Source of the DNA: UBA2882 sp051877575
Lineage (GTDB): Bacteria > Bacillota > Clostridia > Lachnospirales > Lachnospiraceae
DNA: 58,723 nucleotides
Assembly: GCA_051877575.1 (NCBI GenBank)
Contig: JBJEJA010000009.1
Span: 1-58,723 of the forward strand
Direction: 5' to 3'
The first letter of the stretch is position 1. Each line of letters begins with the position of its first letter. Both the position numbers and the translations under genes were made by a program. Below the pieces are notes generated by a model. That model saw only the letters and a program-made list of their open reading frames with translations, did not search any database and was not told where the DNA came from. Positions 33,747 to 42,676 of the stretch are shown in pieces.

Positions 33747-33785
33747 CGAATTTCCATAGCGGCTCTTCATACATCCGCACAATAC

Positions 33786-33826
33786 AAAACCGCAATTTCC
33801 GATAGATACGCGAAAATTGCGGTTTT
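33786..33826. terminator. Bidirectional terminator between mntP and the Bax-inhibitor gene
   Basis: A perfect 13-bp stem, AAAACCGCAATTT with AAATTGCGGTTTT, works for both convergent genes because A and T runs flank it. Confidence 0.88.
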
Positions 33827-33856
33827 CTGATTTCCATATGATTTTAACGGGTCATA

Positions 33857-34705
33857 TTATTTCTTTTTTCCGAATAATCTCAAAAGCTTCAGGAACATGT
33901 TGATAAAATCCAGATACAGTTCAAATGCACCCATCAAAGCAAGTGTCAGCACATTACTGTCATTAGACACCGTCGCAAGCCGTTTGATTTTCTGTGCATC
34001 ATATGCAGTCAATCCCACAAAAATCAGCACACCGACTACGCAGATAATGGTGTCGACCATATCATTCCCTAAAATCAGGAGATTGACAAATCCTACAATA
34101 ACAATGCCAAGCAGACCCATGAGCCAAAGACTTCCCGCGCTGGTGAGGTCTTTTTTCGTTACAAGACCAATCACTGCCATAATACCGAATAATCCTGCAG
34201 TTACCAGAAAGATCACTGCAATGGAAGTTCCCGTATAAGCCAGAAACAGCACCGAAAACGTAACACCGGTCAAATAGGAATATACAGCAAATAAGATACC
34301 TGCCAGTATTGCATTGTTTTTGGAGATTGCCCAGTTGGATATCGCAACCACCGCAAGTTCTGCCATCAATAAAACAAAGAAATTATTTCCGCTGAGCATT
34401 CGGAATGCAACCATGGGCGATGTAGTCAATGCCGCCCCGGCAGTAATCAACAACGCAACAACCATAAACAGGAATGATTTTGCGACCACCTCTTCTCCGG
34501 CAATCTTGCTGAGATTCTGAATGCCGGACATCATAGGAGTACTTTCCGTTTCAAATCCCGCATTCATATTCATGAATTCCTCCGGGTTCTGCACCGGCTG
34601 CCCGCCTCCGTAATAGTAATTATCATCATATCGTGTGCCGGCTGCATCCTGATATTGGTTATCCATATGATTTCCCGAATAATTATTTGGATTATATGTC
34701 TCCAT
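33857..34705 (-). CDS. Bax inhibitor-1/YccA-family membrane protein
   Basis: A 282-residue protein. The first 75 residues are polar and rich in Asn, Gln, Tyr and Gly (low complexity). Seven membrane helices follow, ending with an acidic/basic C-terminus (LRLFGKKK). GAFELYLDFINMFLKLLRLF is the BI-1 signature, and DAQKIKRLA at about 233-241 holds the Asp of the pH-sensing pair. BI-1 homologues such as BsYetJ are pH-dependent calcium leak channels; other roles are possible. Confidence 0.85.
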   Translation of the reverse strand: METYNPNNYSGNHMDNQYQDAAGTRYDDNYYYGGGQPVQNPEEFMNMNAGFETESTPMMSGIQNLSKIAGEEVVAKSFLFMVVALLITAGAALTTSPMVAFRMLSGNNFFVLLMAELAVVAISNWAISKNNAILAGILFAVYSYLTGVTFSVLFLAYTGTSIAVIFLVTAGLFGIMAVIGLVTKKDLTSAGSLWLMGLLGIVIVGFVNLLILGNDMVDTIICVVGVLIFVGLTAYDAQKIKRLATVSNDSNVLTLALMGAFELYLDFINMFLKLLRLFGKKK

Positions 34706-34795
34706 AATTTTCCCCTTTTCTATGTATTATTTTTTTTAGAATATCATATCATTTTTTCCTTTGCAAGTACTCCGGCCTTTTTACAACTGCCCTCT

Positions 34796-36163
34796 CTATT
34801 GCATCTCATTCTGTCCGGGTCCTCTGTTCAGAATTTTACGAATATTACACAAGAATACGATACCGCATACGGTCGCTGCAATCACGTCTGCCGAACATTC
34901 CGCAAAATAAATACTCATGACATCTCCTGTCACCATCGGGAAAATAATTGCAAAGGGCACCAGCAGGAAAACTTTCCTGAGAAGCGCCATAAACAGGGAG
35001 ATCTTCGCCTGCCCCAATCCCATAAACGTGGTCTGGCATCCCATCTGCACACCAAATACCAGCATGCCCGCCACAAAGATGGGCATTACCTTTTTTACCA
35101 CGGCAATCAACGCCGCATCCTCTGTAAATATCCGTGCATACACTCCGGGAAACAACATTGCCGACAAAGTAATGGTAAAGGATGCAGCCGTTGTGAGCAT
35201 AATAATCTTCTTATAGGTGTCCTTAACACGTTCAATATTCCCCGCGCCATAGTTATAACTTAAGACCGGCTGTACACCCTGAGTAAAACCGGAAATCGGT
35301 ATATTGATCAGCTGCATAATGCTCTGCAGAATGGTCAGAGATCCCACATAAATATCCCCGCCATACTTCTGCAAGCCGCTGCTGAGCACGACGGAAACCA
35401 GACTTTCCGTACTCTGCATGATAAAAGGCGAAACACCCAGTGCCGCCACATTACCGATGACTTTCCACTGCGGTTTCAGATATCTCATTTGTATGTGCAG
35501 CGATGTCTTTTTAGAAATCAAAAAATGCAGAGTCCACAGGGCACTGGCAAACTGGGAAATAATAGTGGCAAGAGCTGCACCCCTGACACCCATTTTCAAT
35601 ACAAATATAAAAACCGGATCCAGCGCAATATTCAGTACCGCCCCGATCAGCACCGACAACATAGCAATCTTGGACTGTCCCTGTGCCGTTATAAAGGGAT
35701 TTAATCCTATGACGATCTGTACAAAAAGCGTGCCCAGCAGATATATCTTCAGGTATGCTCCCGCATAAGGATAAGTGACATCGCTGGCACCGATCAGATA
35801 CAGGAATGGTTTCTCTATAAAAAAGAAAACAACCATCAAAACAACCGTAAAAAAGCAAAGCATGGTAACCGCATTGGATAAAATAGTCTCCGCTCTTTTC
35901 TTATCTCCCTGTCCCATGGCGATGGCTGCAAGAGGTGCACCACCTGCACCCACAAAGGCGCTGAATGCGGAAATCAGCATGATAATAGGAAGCGTCAGCC
36001 CTACTCCGGTCAACGCCTCCGGCCCTACCAGATGCCCGATATACATTCTGTCTACAATATTATAAAGCAGATTAATAACCTGGGCGATCAAAGTGGGAAT
36101 GCCCATGGATAAAATAAGCTTTCCGATTTTCTCTGTACCCAGTTTTTCTTCTGAATGTGTCAT
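34796..36163 (-). CDS. MATE-family efflux transporter
   Basis: A 455-residue multidrug/flavin exporter with 12 helices in two halves. Early motif NLLYNIVDRMYIGHLVGPEA and AFVGAGGAPLAAIAMGQGD at about 60-85 are MATE hallmarks; the second half repeats it with GGDIYVGSLTILQSIMQLIN and GFTQGVQPVLSYNYGAGN. The ATG at 36163 follows GGAAGAGG; a TTG six codons earlier is unlikely. It is a single gene. Substrates cannot be predicted. Confidence 0.9.
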   Translation of the reverse strand: MTHSEEKLGTEKIGKLILSMGIPTLIAQVINLLYNIVDRMYIGHLVGPEALTGVGLTLPIIMLISAFSAFVGAGGAPLAAIAMGQGDKKRAETILSNAVTMLCFFTVVLMVVFFFIEKPFLYLIGASDVTYPYAGAYLKIYLLGTLFVQIVIGLNPFITAQGQSKIAMLSVLIGAVLNIALDPVFIFVLKMGVRGAALATIISQFASALWTLHFLISKKTSLHIQMRYLKPQWKVIGNVAALGVSPFIMQSTESLVSVVLSSGLQKYGGDIYVGSLTILQSIMQLINIPISGFTQGVQPVLSYNYGAGNIERVKDTYKKIIMLTTAASFTITLSAMLFPGVYARIFTEDAALIAVVKKVMPIFVAGMLVFGVQMGCQTTFMGLGQAKISLFMALLRKVFLLVPFAIIFPMVTGDVMSIYFAECSADVIAATVCGIVFLCNIRKILNRGPGQNEMQ

Positions 36164-36341
36164 GTTCCTCTTCCTTTTCAAGATTCCGCATAGCGTTTAT
36201 CCTATGCCCGGATTTCCTTATACAGTATAGCACTTTTTGACTTTATTGCCATCCACTTCTTTACCTTCCTTTCCGTTTACACATTTGCGACATAAATTCA
36301 TAACATATAACAAAATCAATTAGCGGAAACAGGAGGATATG

Positions 36342-37268
36342 ATGGGCTATTATTCACGTCTGAACAAGGCATTTGAGGGAGTACCGCGGCTTCCGCTCAA
36401 CAACTGCACAAAATATGTATTATTTAGTGACTGCCATCGGGGCACAGGTACGTCCAATGATAATTTTCTGAAAAATCAGAACCTGTATTTTGCCGCTTTG
36501 CAGCATTATTATCAATCGGGATATACCTATATTGAATTGGGTGACGGTGATGAACTCTGGGAAAACCGCAGTCTGGAACAGATTATAGAAATACACGGCA
36601 ATGTCTTCTGGCTGCTCTCCCGTTTTCGGAAGCAGAACCGCTTATACATGCTTTTCGGTAATCACGATATGATAAAGAAAAACAACAATTATACGGAAAA
36701 ATGCTGTTGCACCTATCCCTGTTGCTGTGGGAACAACTCTTATTGGGAAAAACAGTCTCTGCTTCCCGGCATGACTTTTTACGAAGGGATCATTCTGGAA
36801 GATACCGCGTCTCCCGATTCGATGGATCTTTACCTGACTCACGGTCATCAGGCAGACTTATTCAATTCCACCCTCTGGCGTTTGTCCCGCTTTCTTGTGC
36901 GCTATCTCTGGAAACCGCTGGAACACTATGGGGTCCTGGATCCTACCAGCGCTGCCAAAAACTATACCAGAAAACAGAAAACCGAAAAACGCCTCCACCA
37001 CTGGGCGGAACAGGAAAATCATATTCTGATTGCCGGGCATACGCACAGACCGGCACTTTCTGAATCCGACACATATTACTATAACTGCGGAAGTTGCGTC
37101 CATCCACGCTGTATTACCTGTATGGAAATCGAGGGTCTCCGTATCACCCTTGTCAAATGGACATTGAATACAAAAGCCGATCGGAGTCTGTACGTAGCCA
37201 GAGAAGTGCTGTCCGGTCCTTTCGCGTTAAATCGTCCCGCACCTTTCTCCGACTCCGTCCGGCTATAA
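36342..37268 (+). CDS. Calcineurin-like metallophosphoesterase
   Basis: A 308-residue phosphoesterase. All metal-binding blocks are present: FSDCHRG (D30 and H32), ELGDGDELW, FGNHDM, LTHGHQAD and AGHTHRP. A cysteine-rich insert, CCCTYPCCCGN (about 121-131), is unusual. Start: two adjacent ATGs; the second, at 36342, is five bases after GGAGG and is preferred. It ends eight bases before the convergent DUF421 gene. Substrate unknown. Confidence 0.82.
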   Translation: MGYYSRLNKAFEGVPRLPLNNCTKYVLFSDCHRGTGTSNDNFLKNQNLYFAALQHYYQSGYTYIELGDGDELWENRSLEQIIEIHGNVFWLLSRFRKQNRLYMLFGNHDMIKKNNNYTEKCCCTYPCCCGNNSYWEKQSLLPGMTFYEGIILEDTASPDSMDLYLTHGHQADLFNSTLWRLSRFLVRYLWKPLEHYGVLDPTSAAKNYTRKQKTEKRLHHWAEQENHILIAGHTHRPALSESDTYYYNCGSCVHPRCITCMEIEGLRITLVKWTLNTKADRSLYVAREVLSGPFALNRPAPFSDSVRL

Positions 37269-37276
37269 CTTCACGG

Positions 37277-37987
37277 TTACATCAGGGATTCCCTTGCTTC
37301 TTTTCGGTTTTCTTTCAGATAAACGGTCACCCGATTCTCCGAATCGCAGGTTGCTAAAAGTACATCTTCCATCTCTTTCGCACCTTTTGTCCGAATCTGA
37401 TTCTGAAGCCACTTTTCATCTTTCCCGATGATTGCCAGATTCTTTCTCATGATCTTACCATCCAAAATGACATTGGCTACCATAAAATCCTGCTGTGGAA
37501 ATAACTGCATATCCGAGGGTGTTACAGGTCTGCCCGAAACCTTCGGCAGAAAGCTGATTTTTCCGTTGCCCTCCAAAACGGCAGTCTCAATCTTAGATAC
37601 ATCAAAATACCCATTGACGCGGCACTGCTCCAAAAATTCCGTTACATCAATTTTGGCTTTTTTCAGATTTTCCCGATACAACTCTCCGTGATCCAAAAGC
37701 ACAAGAGGCACGCCCTCCACCAGCCTGCGGACCTTAATGGACTTGGAACCCAGCCAGGATAAAAGCAGTGTGACCAGCCCATAAACAATCATTGCCGTCA
37801 GCGGCTGTACAAAATTTTCTTCCAAAGAAGTCGCCATTTCTGCCGCAATGGAACCGATTGTAATGCCGTTGATATAATCAAACATACTCATCTGGGACAT
37901 CTGACGGTATCCCATCAATTTAGTCAGGATAAAAATAGCAATAAGCGACCCCAACGAAAGTGCAATAATATAGAATACTTCTTTCAT
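37277..37987 (-). CDS. DUF421/YetF-type membrane protein
   Basis: A 236-residue protein with three N-terminal helices and a cytosolic DUF421 domain. LTKLMGYRQMSQMSMFDYIN and GITIGSIAAEMAT at about 22-55 are the family core; the soluble part contains VPLVLLDHGELYRENLKKAK. The ATG at 37987 follows AAGGAG. That SD is inside the 3' arm of a 15-bp hairpin that also looks like a terminator, so access to it may be controlled. Function unknown; homologues are stress or sporulation linked in Bacillus. Confidence 0.82.
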   Translation of the reverse strand: MKEVFYIIALSLGSLIAIFILTKLMGYRQMSQMSMFDYINGITIGSIAAEMATSLEENFVQPLTAMIVYGLVTLLLSWLGSKSIKVRRLVEGVPLVLLDHGELYRENLKKAKIDVTEFLEQCRVNGYFDVSKIETAVLEGNGKISFLPKVSGRPVTPSDMQLFPQQDFMVANVILDGKIMRKNLAIIGKDEKWLQNQIRTKGAKEMEDVLLATCDSENRVTVYLKENRKEARESLM

Positions 37988-37989
37988 AA

Positions 37990-38053
37990 AAAAACTCCTT
38001 GAATTTTGATAGCCATATGCCAAACATTACTCATAGCATATCAAAATTCAAGG
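37990..38053 (-). terminator. Terminator/SD-overlapping hairpin between chemoreceptor and DUF421 genes
   Basis: A perfect 15-bp inverted repeat, CCTTGAATTTTGATA (37997-38011) with TATCAAAATTCAAGG (38039-38053), followed on the minus strand by AG and seven T residues. The end of the 3' arm is part of the AAGGAG of the DUF421 gene, and the T run ends at its ATG. Confidence 0.85.
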
Positions 38054-38077
38054 AATTTATACTTTTACAAAATCATC

Positions 38078-39559
38078 TTATGCTTCTGCAGCTTTTAATT
38101 CATTTGCCAGATTGCTGAGTTCTTCCACGATTACCTCAACCTCATTGGTAATGCTACTGTTTTTCTCACTGGTCTCCAAAGTCTCGTTGGAATGTGCCGT
38201 AACCTCTTCCGTAGCCGCCGAGATTGTTTCAATCCCGCTGATTACCTGCTCATTTGCGGCACTCAGACCTGCTACCAGTTCATCCAGTTTCTCTACCTCA
38301 GAATAAACAGCATCTGCCTTCGCGGCAATTTCCTCAAAACAATGCGCTGTTTTGTTTGCGACTTCATTTTGCTCTTCTGCATTGTGCAGCATATCCTCAA
38401 TTACTTTTACCATGCTGGACAATTCCGTAGAAACATTACTGATCAATGCGGTAATATCAACTGTTGCATTCTCCGTCTGAGTCGCCAGATTTGAGATTTC
38501 GGATGCCACTACCGCAAAGCCTCTGCCGGCTTCACCCGCTCTTGCTGCTTCAATACTTGCATTTAATGCCAACAGGCTTGTCTGCGTCGTCACACCATTG
38601 ATCAGTTCAATAATGGACTGCATTTTTTCCGCATATTCATTTAATCTTACAATCTCATCGGATACGTCTTTGTTGGACTGATTGGATAGTTCCACATGAC
38701 GGATCAGATCATCGATATTGGTCCTGGATGCCACAATTTCCGCTCTTGTAGCATCGATATTATCGGAAATCGTATTTGCCGAAGTACCGACGCGGCTGAT
38801 TGCTTCCTGAATCTCTCCCGTTTTCTCCATCTGTAACTGGATGGAATTTACCGTCTCGCCCGTGCCCTGGGTTACTTCTTCCATGGACATTTTGGTTTTA
38901 TTGGCTGTATCACTCAATATCGCCATCTTTTCCGCAACATTGCTTATATTCTCTGACATCAGATTGGATACTCGCAAAATCTGTTCCATCAATTTGGCAA
39001 CCCGTTCCTTCTCAGCCTTGATCTGTTCCATTCGATTGCGATTTGTCAGTTCAGCTGCCACGGTACTCATTGTCATATATAGGGTAAATAAAATCAATGA
39101 TGCTATACGGATTTCTATATTCGGCATATCCGCTGAAGCAATCTCGTGATTGACTGCCATTACGATTACCTGTACCACATTACTCAGTGTGACACACAAC
39201 ATATACCAAAAAATCAGTTTATTTTTGTTATAGCAAAGCAAGATGATCGCCATCATAATAGCGTATACATAAGCTATGGGAGAAATCGTCGTAAAAATAA
39301 TAAATACATAAAAGATGAAGAAACCTCCCGCCATCACATATTTCATGCGTTCCGACTCTTTATTCTTATGTATCATCACCTTACATATGATATAAGGTAC
39401 AAGCGCAAGTGCCAAAAATATCAAATAATAAGTCACTGTCCTACTCTTTTTCAGTACCTCGATAAGATAACTTACAACTAAAATAAATACCAAAATAGTG
39501 TAACAGAACATCGCTGTTGCGTTAACCCTGCTTTCGTCAGAAGTTTTATCATAGTTCAT
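38078..39559 (-). CDS. Methyl-accepting chemotaxis protein without extracellular sensor domain
   Basis: A 493-residue chemoreceptor. About six membrane helices occupy residues 16-172 with only short loops, so there is no periplasmic-type sensor; no HAMP is evident. The cytosolic part is a long coiled coil with the hairpin tip TTQTSLLALNASIEAARAGE and AGRGFAVVASEISNLA, which binds CheA/CheW. No CheR-binding pentapeptide is seen at the C-terminus. It is a single gene with its own promoter and a terminator shared with the next gene's SD. Confidence 0.88.
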   Translation of the reverse strand: MNYDKTSDESRVNATAMFCYTILVFILVVSYLIEVLKKSRTVTYYLIFLALALVPYIICKVMIHKNKESERMKYVMAGGFFIFYVFIIFTTISPIAYVYAIMMAIILLCYNKNKLIFWYMLCVTLSNVVQVIVMAVNHEIASADMPNIEIRIASLILFTLYMTMSTVAAELTNRNRMEQIKAEKERVAKLMEQILRVSNLMSENISNVAEKMAILSDTANKTKMSMEEVTQGTGETVNSIQLQMEKTGEIQEAISRVGTSANTISDNIDATRAEIVASRTNIDDLIRHVELSNQSNKDVSDEIVRLNEYAEKMQSIIELINGVTTQTSLLALNASIEAARAGEAGRGFAVVASEISNLATQTENATVDITALISNVSTELSSMVKVIEDMLHNAEEQNEVANKTAHCFEEIAAKADAVYSEVEKLDELVAGLSAANEQVISGIETISAATEEVTAHSNETLETSEKNSSITNEVEVIVEELSNLANELKAAEA

Positions 39560-39605
39560 TGTACATTACCCCTCCTACGTATCTTGTTATATTTATCCGC
39601 ACATT

Positions 39606-39635
39606 ATTATACCATAAAATGTCCCCAAATTACAA
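39606..39635 (-). promoter_or_regulatory. Promoter of the chemoreceptor gene
   Basis: -35 TTGTAA (39630-39635), 18-bp spacer, -10 TATAAT (39606-39611) with TGG in front. It lies just past the stop of the DUF389 gene. Confidence 0.65.
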
Positions 39636-39638
39636 TTC

Positions 39639-40655
39639 CTATTCTTCTATAATGTATACAATTTCGCACTTTTCTCCGTATACCGTTTCCAGCCATTTCT
39701 CAAAGCGCATTGATTCTTCCTGTCCCATTTTTTCACGAAGATATATGACCGCACTTGTTTCCGATACAAGTTCTCCGGCTTCATCCACCGATTCCATGGT
39801 CCCCAACTTTACATTGCTGACTGTAGGAAACAAAATATAGATTTCAGAAATCAGCTGTTCGACCGGCACTGCTTTTTCAAATCCCGTAACAGTCTGTGCA
39901 TCCTTATTGGCCTGTCTGACCATATTTCCCGCCACAATAATACTGGGAATCAGCATGATTACCGTATTTAAGATCAATCTTTTCCTTACCCGTTTCCATT
40001 TCTGAATATCAACTTCCTTTTCCCGTGGCACCTCCAAAGCAACCAGTACCAGAGCGGATGAAAGGAAAATAAAATAGGTATTAACGAGAAACAGATATCC
40101 CGCTCCCAACAGGATCCTGAGATTCCCATGAGCGATTCCGTAACCACAGGTACAAAGCGGCGGCATCAATGCTGTTGCGATTGCCACTCCGGGAAGTACA
40201 TTGGATTTTTCTTTTCTTGTCAGGCCGATCATTCCCGCCAGACCACCGCATACAGCAATGATCACATCCCAAATATTAGGCTGTGTCCTGGCCAAAAGTT
40301 CGGAAGTTTTGGTTGAGATGGGTGATATCCAAAAGTACAGCGTAGATGTCACAAGGCAGATTACAACCTGAAAAACCAATCCCACAGCGGAGTTTTTCAA
40401 TAATTTTGCATCACTGCTGGCCGCCCCGTAGGCAATGGCCTGAATGCTCCCCATCAACGGAGAAATCAGCATTGCACCGATGATCACCGCAGTGGAATTC
40501 ATATTCAATCCGATTGATGCAATCAAAATCGCCAGCATCAGAATGCACAGATTCGTTCCTGTAACCATTCCTCCGCTGACGATCCTCTCTCTGATCTCTT
40601 CAAAATCCGCTGTATCCCGGCGTATGGAAAATGCTTCTTTCATTTGTTCTTTCAT
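39639..40655 (-). CDS. DUF389 membrane protein (TIGR00341 type)
   Basis: A 338-residue membrane protein with about six helices. LNMNSTAVIIGAMLISPLMG and SIQAIAYGAASSDAKLL are the DUF389 core, followed by IIAVCGGLAGMIGLTRKEKS and ATALMPPLCTCGYGIA. The last 80 residues are soluble. Function unknown. The ATG at 40655 has GGTGA seven bases upstream; the longer frame to 40688 has no SD. Confidence 0.82.
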   Translation of the reverse strand: MKEQMKEAFSIRRDTADFEEIRERIVSGGMVTGTNLCILMLAILIASIGLNMNSTAVIIGAMLISPLMGSIQAIAYGAASSDAKLLKNSAVGLVFQVVICLVTSTLYFWISPISTKTSELLARTQPNIWDVIIAVCGGLAGMIGLTRKEKSNVLPGVAIATALMPPLCTCGYGIAHGNLRILLGAGYLFLVNTYFIFLSSALVLVALEVPREKEVDIQKWKRVRKRLILNTVIMLIPSIIVAGNMVRQANKDAQTVTGFEKAVPVEQLISEIYILFPTVSNVKLGTMESVDEAGELVSETSAVIYLREKMGQEESMRFEKWLETVYGEKCEIVYIIEE

Positions 40656-40707
40656 GATATCTTCACCACTTTTATTGCTGATCTGCATGTATTTTTATAA
40701 CATTTCT

Positions 40708-40736
40708 ATTATAGTAAACACGTGCGGATTTCGCAA
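40708..40736 (-). promoter_or_regulatory. Promoter of the DUF389 gene
   Basis: -35 TTGCGA (40731-40736), 17-bp spacer, -10 TATAAT (40708-40713). Confidence 0.75.
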
Positions 40737-40794
40737 CAGTCGGTAATTGTTTTATGTCATGTTCATTTCACATACCCGTCCCGTACGGAAATAT

Positions 40795-42498
40795 CTATAA
40801 ATATCCGTTATACAGAGTTTCCAGCTCCGCCCTGCACTCCAGAAATATCTTCCCGAGATCCGGATCAAAATGCTCCCCCAGAGATTCCTCAATAATGGAA
40901 AACGCCTTATCATAGGAATATGCTTCTTTATAACATCTTTTACTTACCAGCGCATCAAAAACATCTGCCAGTGCCATAATCCTTGCTTCCACCGGGATAT
41001 CGGTCTTTGACAATCCCGACGGATATCCCTGCCCATTCCATTTCTCATGATGATAATGAGCTACATTCTTTGCAATACTGACAAAGCTGTCATCCTCTAC
41101 GCCCTTTAAAATATTCTCAACGATCTTTGCACCCTCATCTGCGTGCTTTTTCATTTCGGCATACTCTTCTTCCGTATATTTACCGGGTTTCCTCAGGACG
41201 GCATCATCAATGGCGATCTTGCCCAGGTCATGCATGGGCGCCGCTTTTTCAACCTGCTGCAGAAATGCGGGATCCAACCCCAAAGCACTGTGATATTTTT
41301 TCAGTCTGTCCGCAAAAACCTTGATGACTTCACTGGTTCTCTTGATGTGACCGCCGGTATTATGGTCCCTGCTTTCGACCATATCCGCCATCCCCAGCAC
41401 CATCATATCCTTGATGTGCATGATATGCTCCGTTTTTTCCGCGACCTCTTTTTCCAAACAGGCATTATAATCCTCGATGGTATTATAATATTTCTTTTCC
41501 AGCGTCCGATCCACAAATTCGATCAGATATCCGACCTTCCCCTTATAGGCATAGGTAATTTCCCTGATATCTAATTGAAAAAATCTGTCATTGACATTAA
41601 CGGTCTTATTTTTATCTTCTTTACCGTCCCGTTGGTAAAGATATTGCACAACTTCCCGATACAAATAACTGTCCGACTTCGGGACCTCCATATCAACCGC
41701 CCAATCATGGATCTCCGGAAAGACTTCCTTCAAATAATCATTGGCACTGATATATCTAAATTTATCATCAAAAACAATATATCCGTACTCCTTCATTTTT
41801 TCTATGGTATTTACCACGTTGGAAGACATATCATAAATGTTAATCCGCTCATAATATTTGGTCAGCAACGCTATCCCGATCAGATACCCCACCGTCAGGA
41901 AACTGATATTAGACCCTATCGCCCGCTCCAAAATATACATCAATATAACAGAAAAACAGGTTACGCTCATCGTAACCACAACCCGAAACGGTAATTGCTT
42001 TCTCTTTCTGACCGAATACACCAGATAGAAAATCATAATCACCGCATACATCAGCATCATTACGGGATACAAAATATGTAAAGGGCCATATGTTTTGACA
42101 AGATAATGATAGCCGTTTCCCTGAGCGAGCTCCACATGTTTATAATAGATTTCGGATTTACCGATGGTCATAACGAGACACATAACCACCGTTGAATAAA
42201 TCGTCATGACCCACTCCAGGATCCGATGTATCTTTTGACTGCACAATTCCGCCAGAACAAATACCGTAAGCAGCGGTGCAAAACACCCTCCCACATACAA
42301 AAACTTATTTGCCCAAATTGCCATTTCCAAAGTCTCGGAAGCCGCAAGCATATATCGCCCCAGACAATTGATCGTTACCAATATACTAAAAAGAATAAAA
42401 TGCGCATCTACATTTTTGTTCCGATACAGGAAACTTCCTGTCATTACCAAAGCTGATATAAATACGACAAAGTAAAATCCGGTTACCATGTGTTTCAC
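40795..42498 (-). CDS. HD-GYP phosphodiesterase with 7TM sensor and PAS-like region
   Basis: A 567-residue signalling protein. Seven helices (about 5-225) form a histidine-kinase-type 7TM sensor with the paired motif ETLEMAIWANKFLYVGGCFA and YGPLHILYPVMMLMY. A PAS-like domain (about 240-335) and a coiled coil follow. The HD-GYP domain has AAPMHDLGKIAIDDAVLRKP, the His of MKKHADEGAKI, HYHHEKWNGQGYPSGL and ALADVFDALVSKRCY, so all catalytic metal ligands appear present. It probably degrades c-di-GMP. The neighbouring LuxR protein has the same sensor. Confidence 0.85.
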   Translation of the reverse strand: MKHMVTGFYFVVFISALVMTGSFLYRNKNVDAHFILFSILVTINCLGRYMLAASETLEMAIWANKFLYVGGCFAPLLTVFVLAELCSQKIHRILEWVMTIYSTVVMCLVMTIGKSEIYYKHVELAQGNGYHYLVKTYGPLHILYPVMMLMYAVIMIFYLVYSVRKRKQLPFRVVVTMSVTCFSVILMYILERAIGSNISFLTVGYLIGIALLTKYYERINIYDMSSNVVNTIEKMKEYGYIVFDDKFRYISANDYLKEVFPEIHDWAVDMEVPKSDSYLYREVVQYLYQRDGKEDKNKTVNVNDRFFQLDIREITYAYKGKVGYLIEFVDRTLEKKYYNTIEDYNACLEKEVAEKTEHIMHIKDMMVLGMADMVESRDHNTGGHIKRTSEVIKVFADRLKKYHSALGLDPAFLQQVEKAAPMHDLGKIAIDDAVLRKPGKYTEEEYAEMKKHADEGAKIVENILKGVEDDSFVSIAKNVAHYHHEKWNGQGYPSGLSKTDIPVEARIMALADVFDALVSKRCYKEAYSYDKAFSIIEESLGEHFDPDLGKIFLECRAELETLYNGYL

Positions 42499-42636
42499 TC
42501 CACTCTTTTCATTTGCTATTCTAAAATTCCAGACTAACCTATCGTATTATATTATAAAAATATCCTCATTTTTTCTATTACCCCCAAGGATAATAACAGT
42601 CCCATTTACAGGGTAGTTTTGTTTTTATATAAAAGA

Positions 42637-42658
42637 GAGCCGGTCTGTATACCGGCTC
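42637..42658 (-). terminator. Terminator of the LuxR gene
   Basis: A perfect 8-bp stem, GAGCCGGT with ACCGGCTC and a 6-nt loop, followed on the minus strand by TCTTTTAT. Confidence 0.75.
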
Positions 42659-42676
42659 CTCTCATTAACGTGTCTA

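Noticed and set aside
37997..38053. Terminal inverted repeats of a MITE
   Set aside because: Only a 27-nt loop, no target duplication, and a T-run and SD that explain it as an expression signal.
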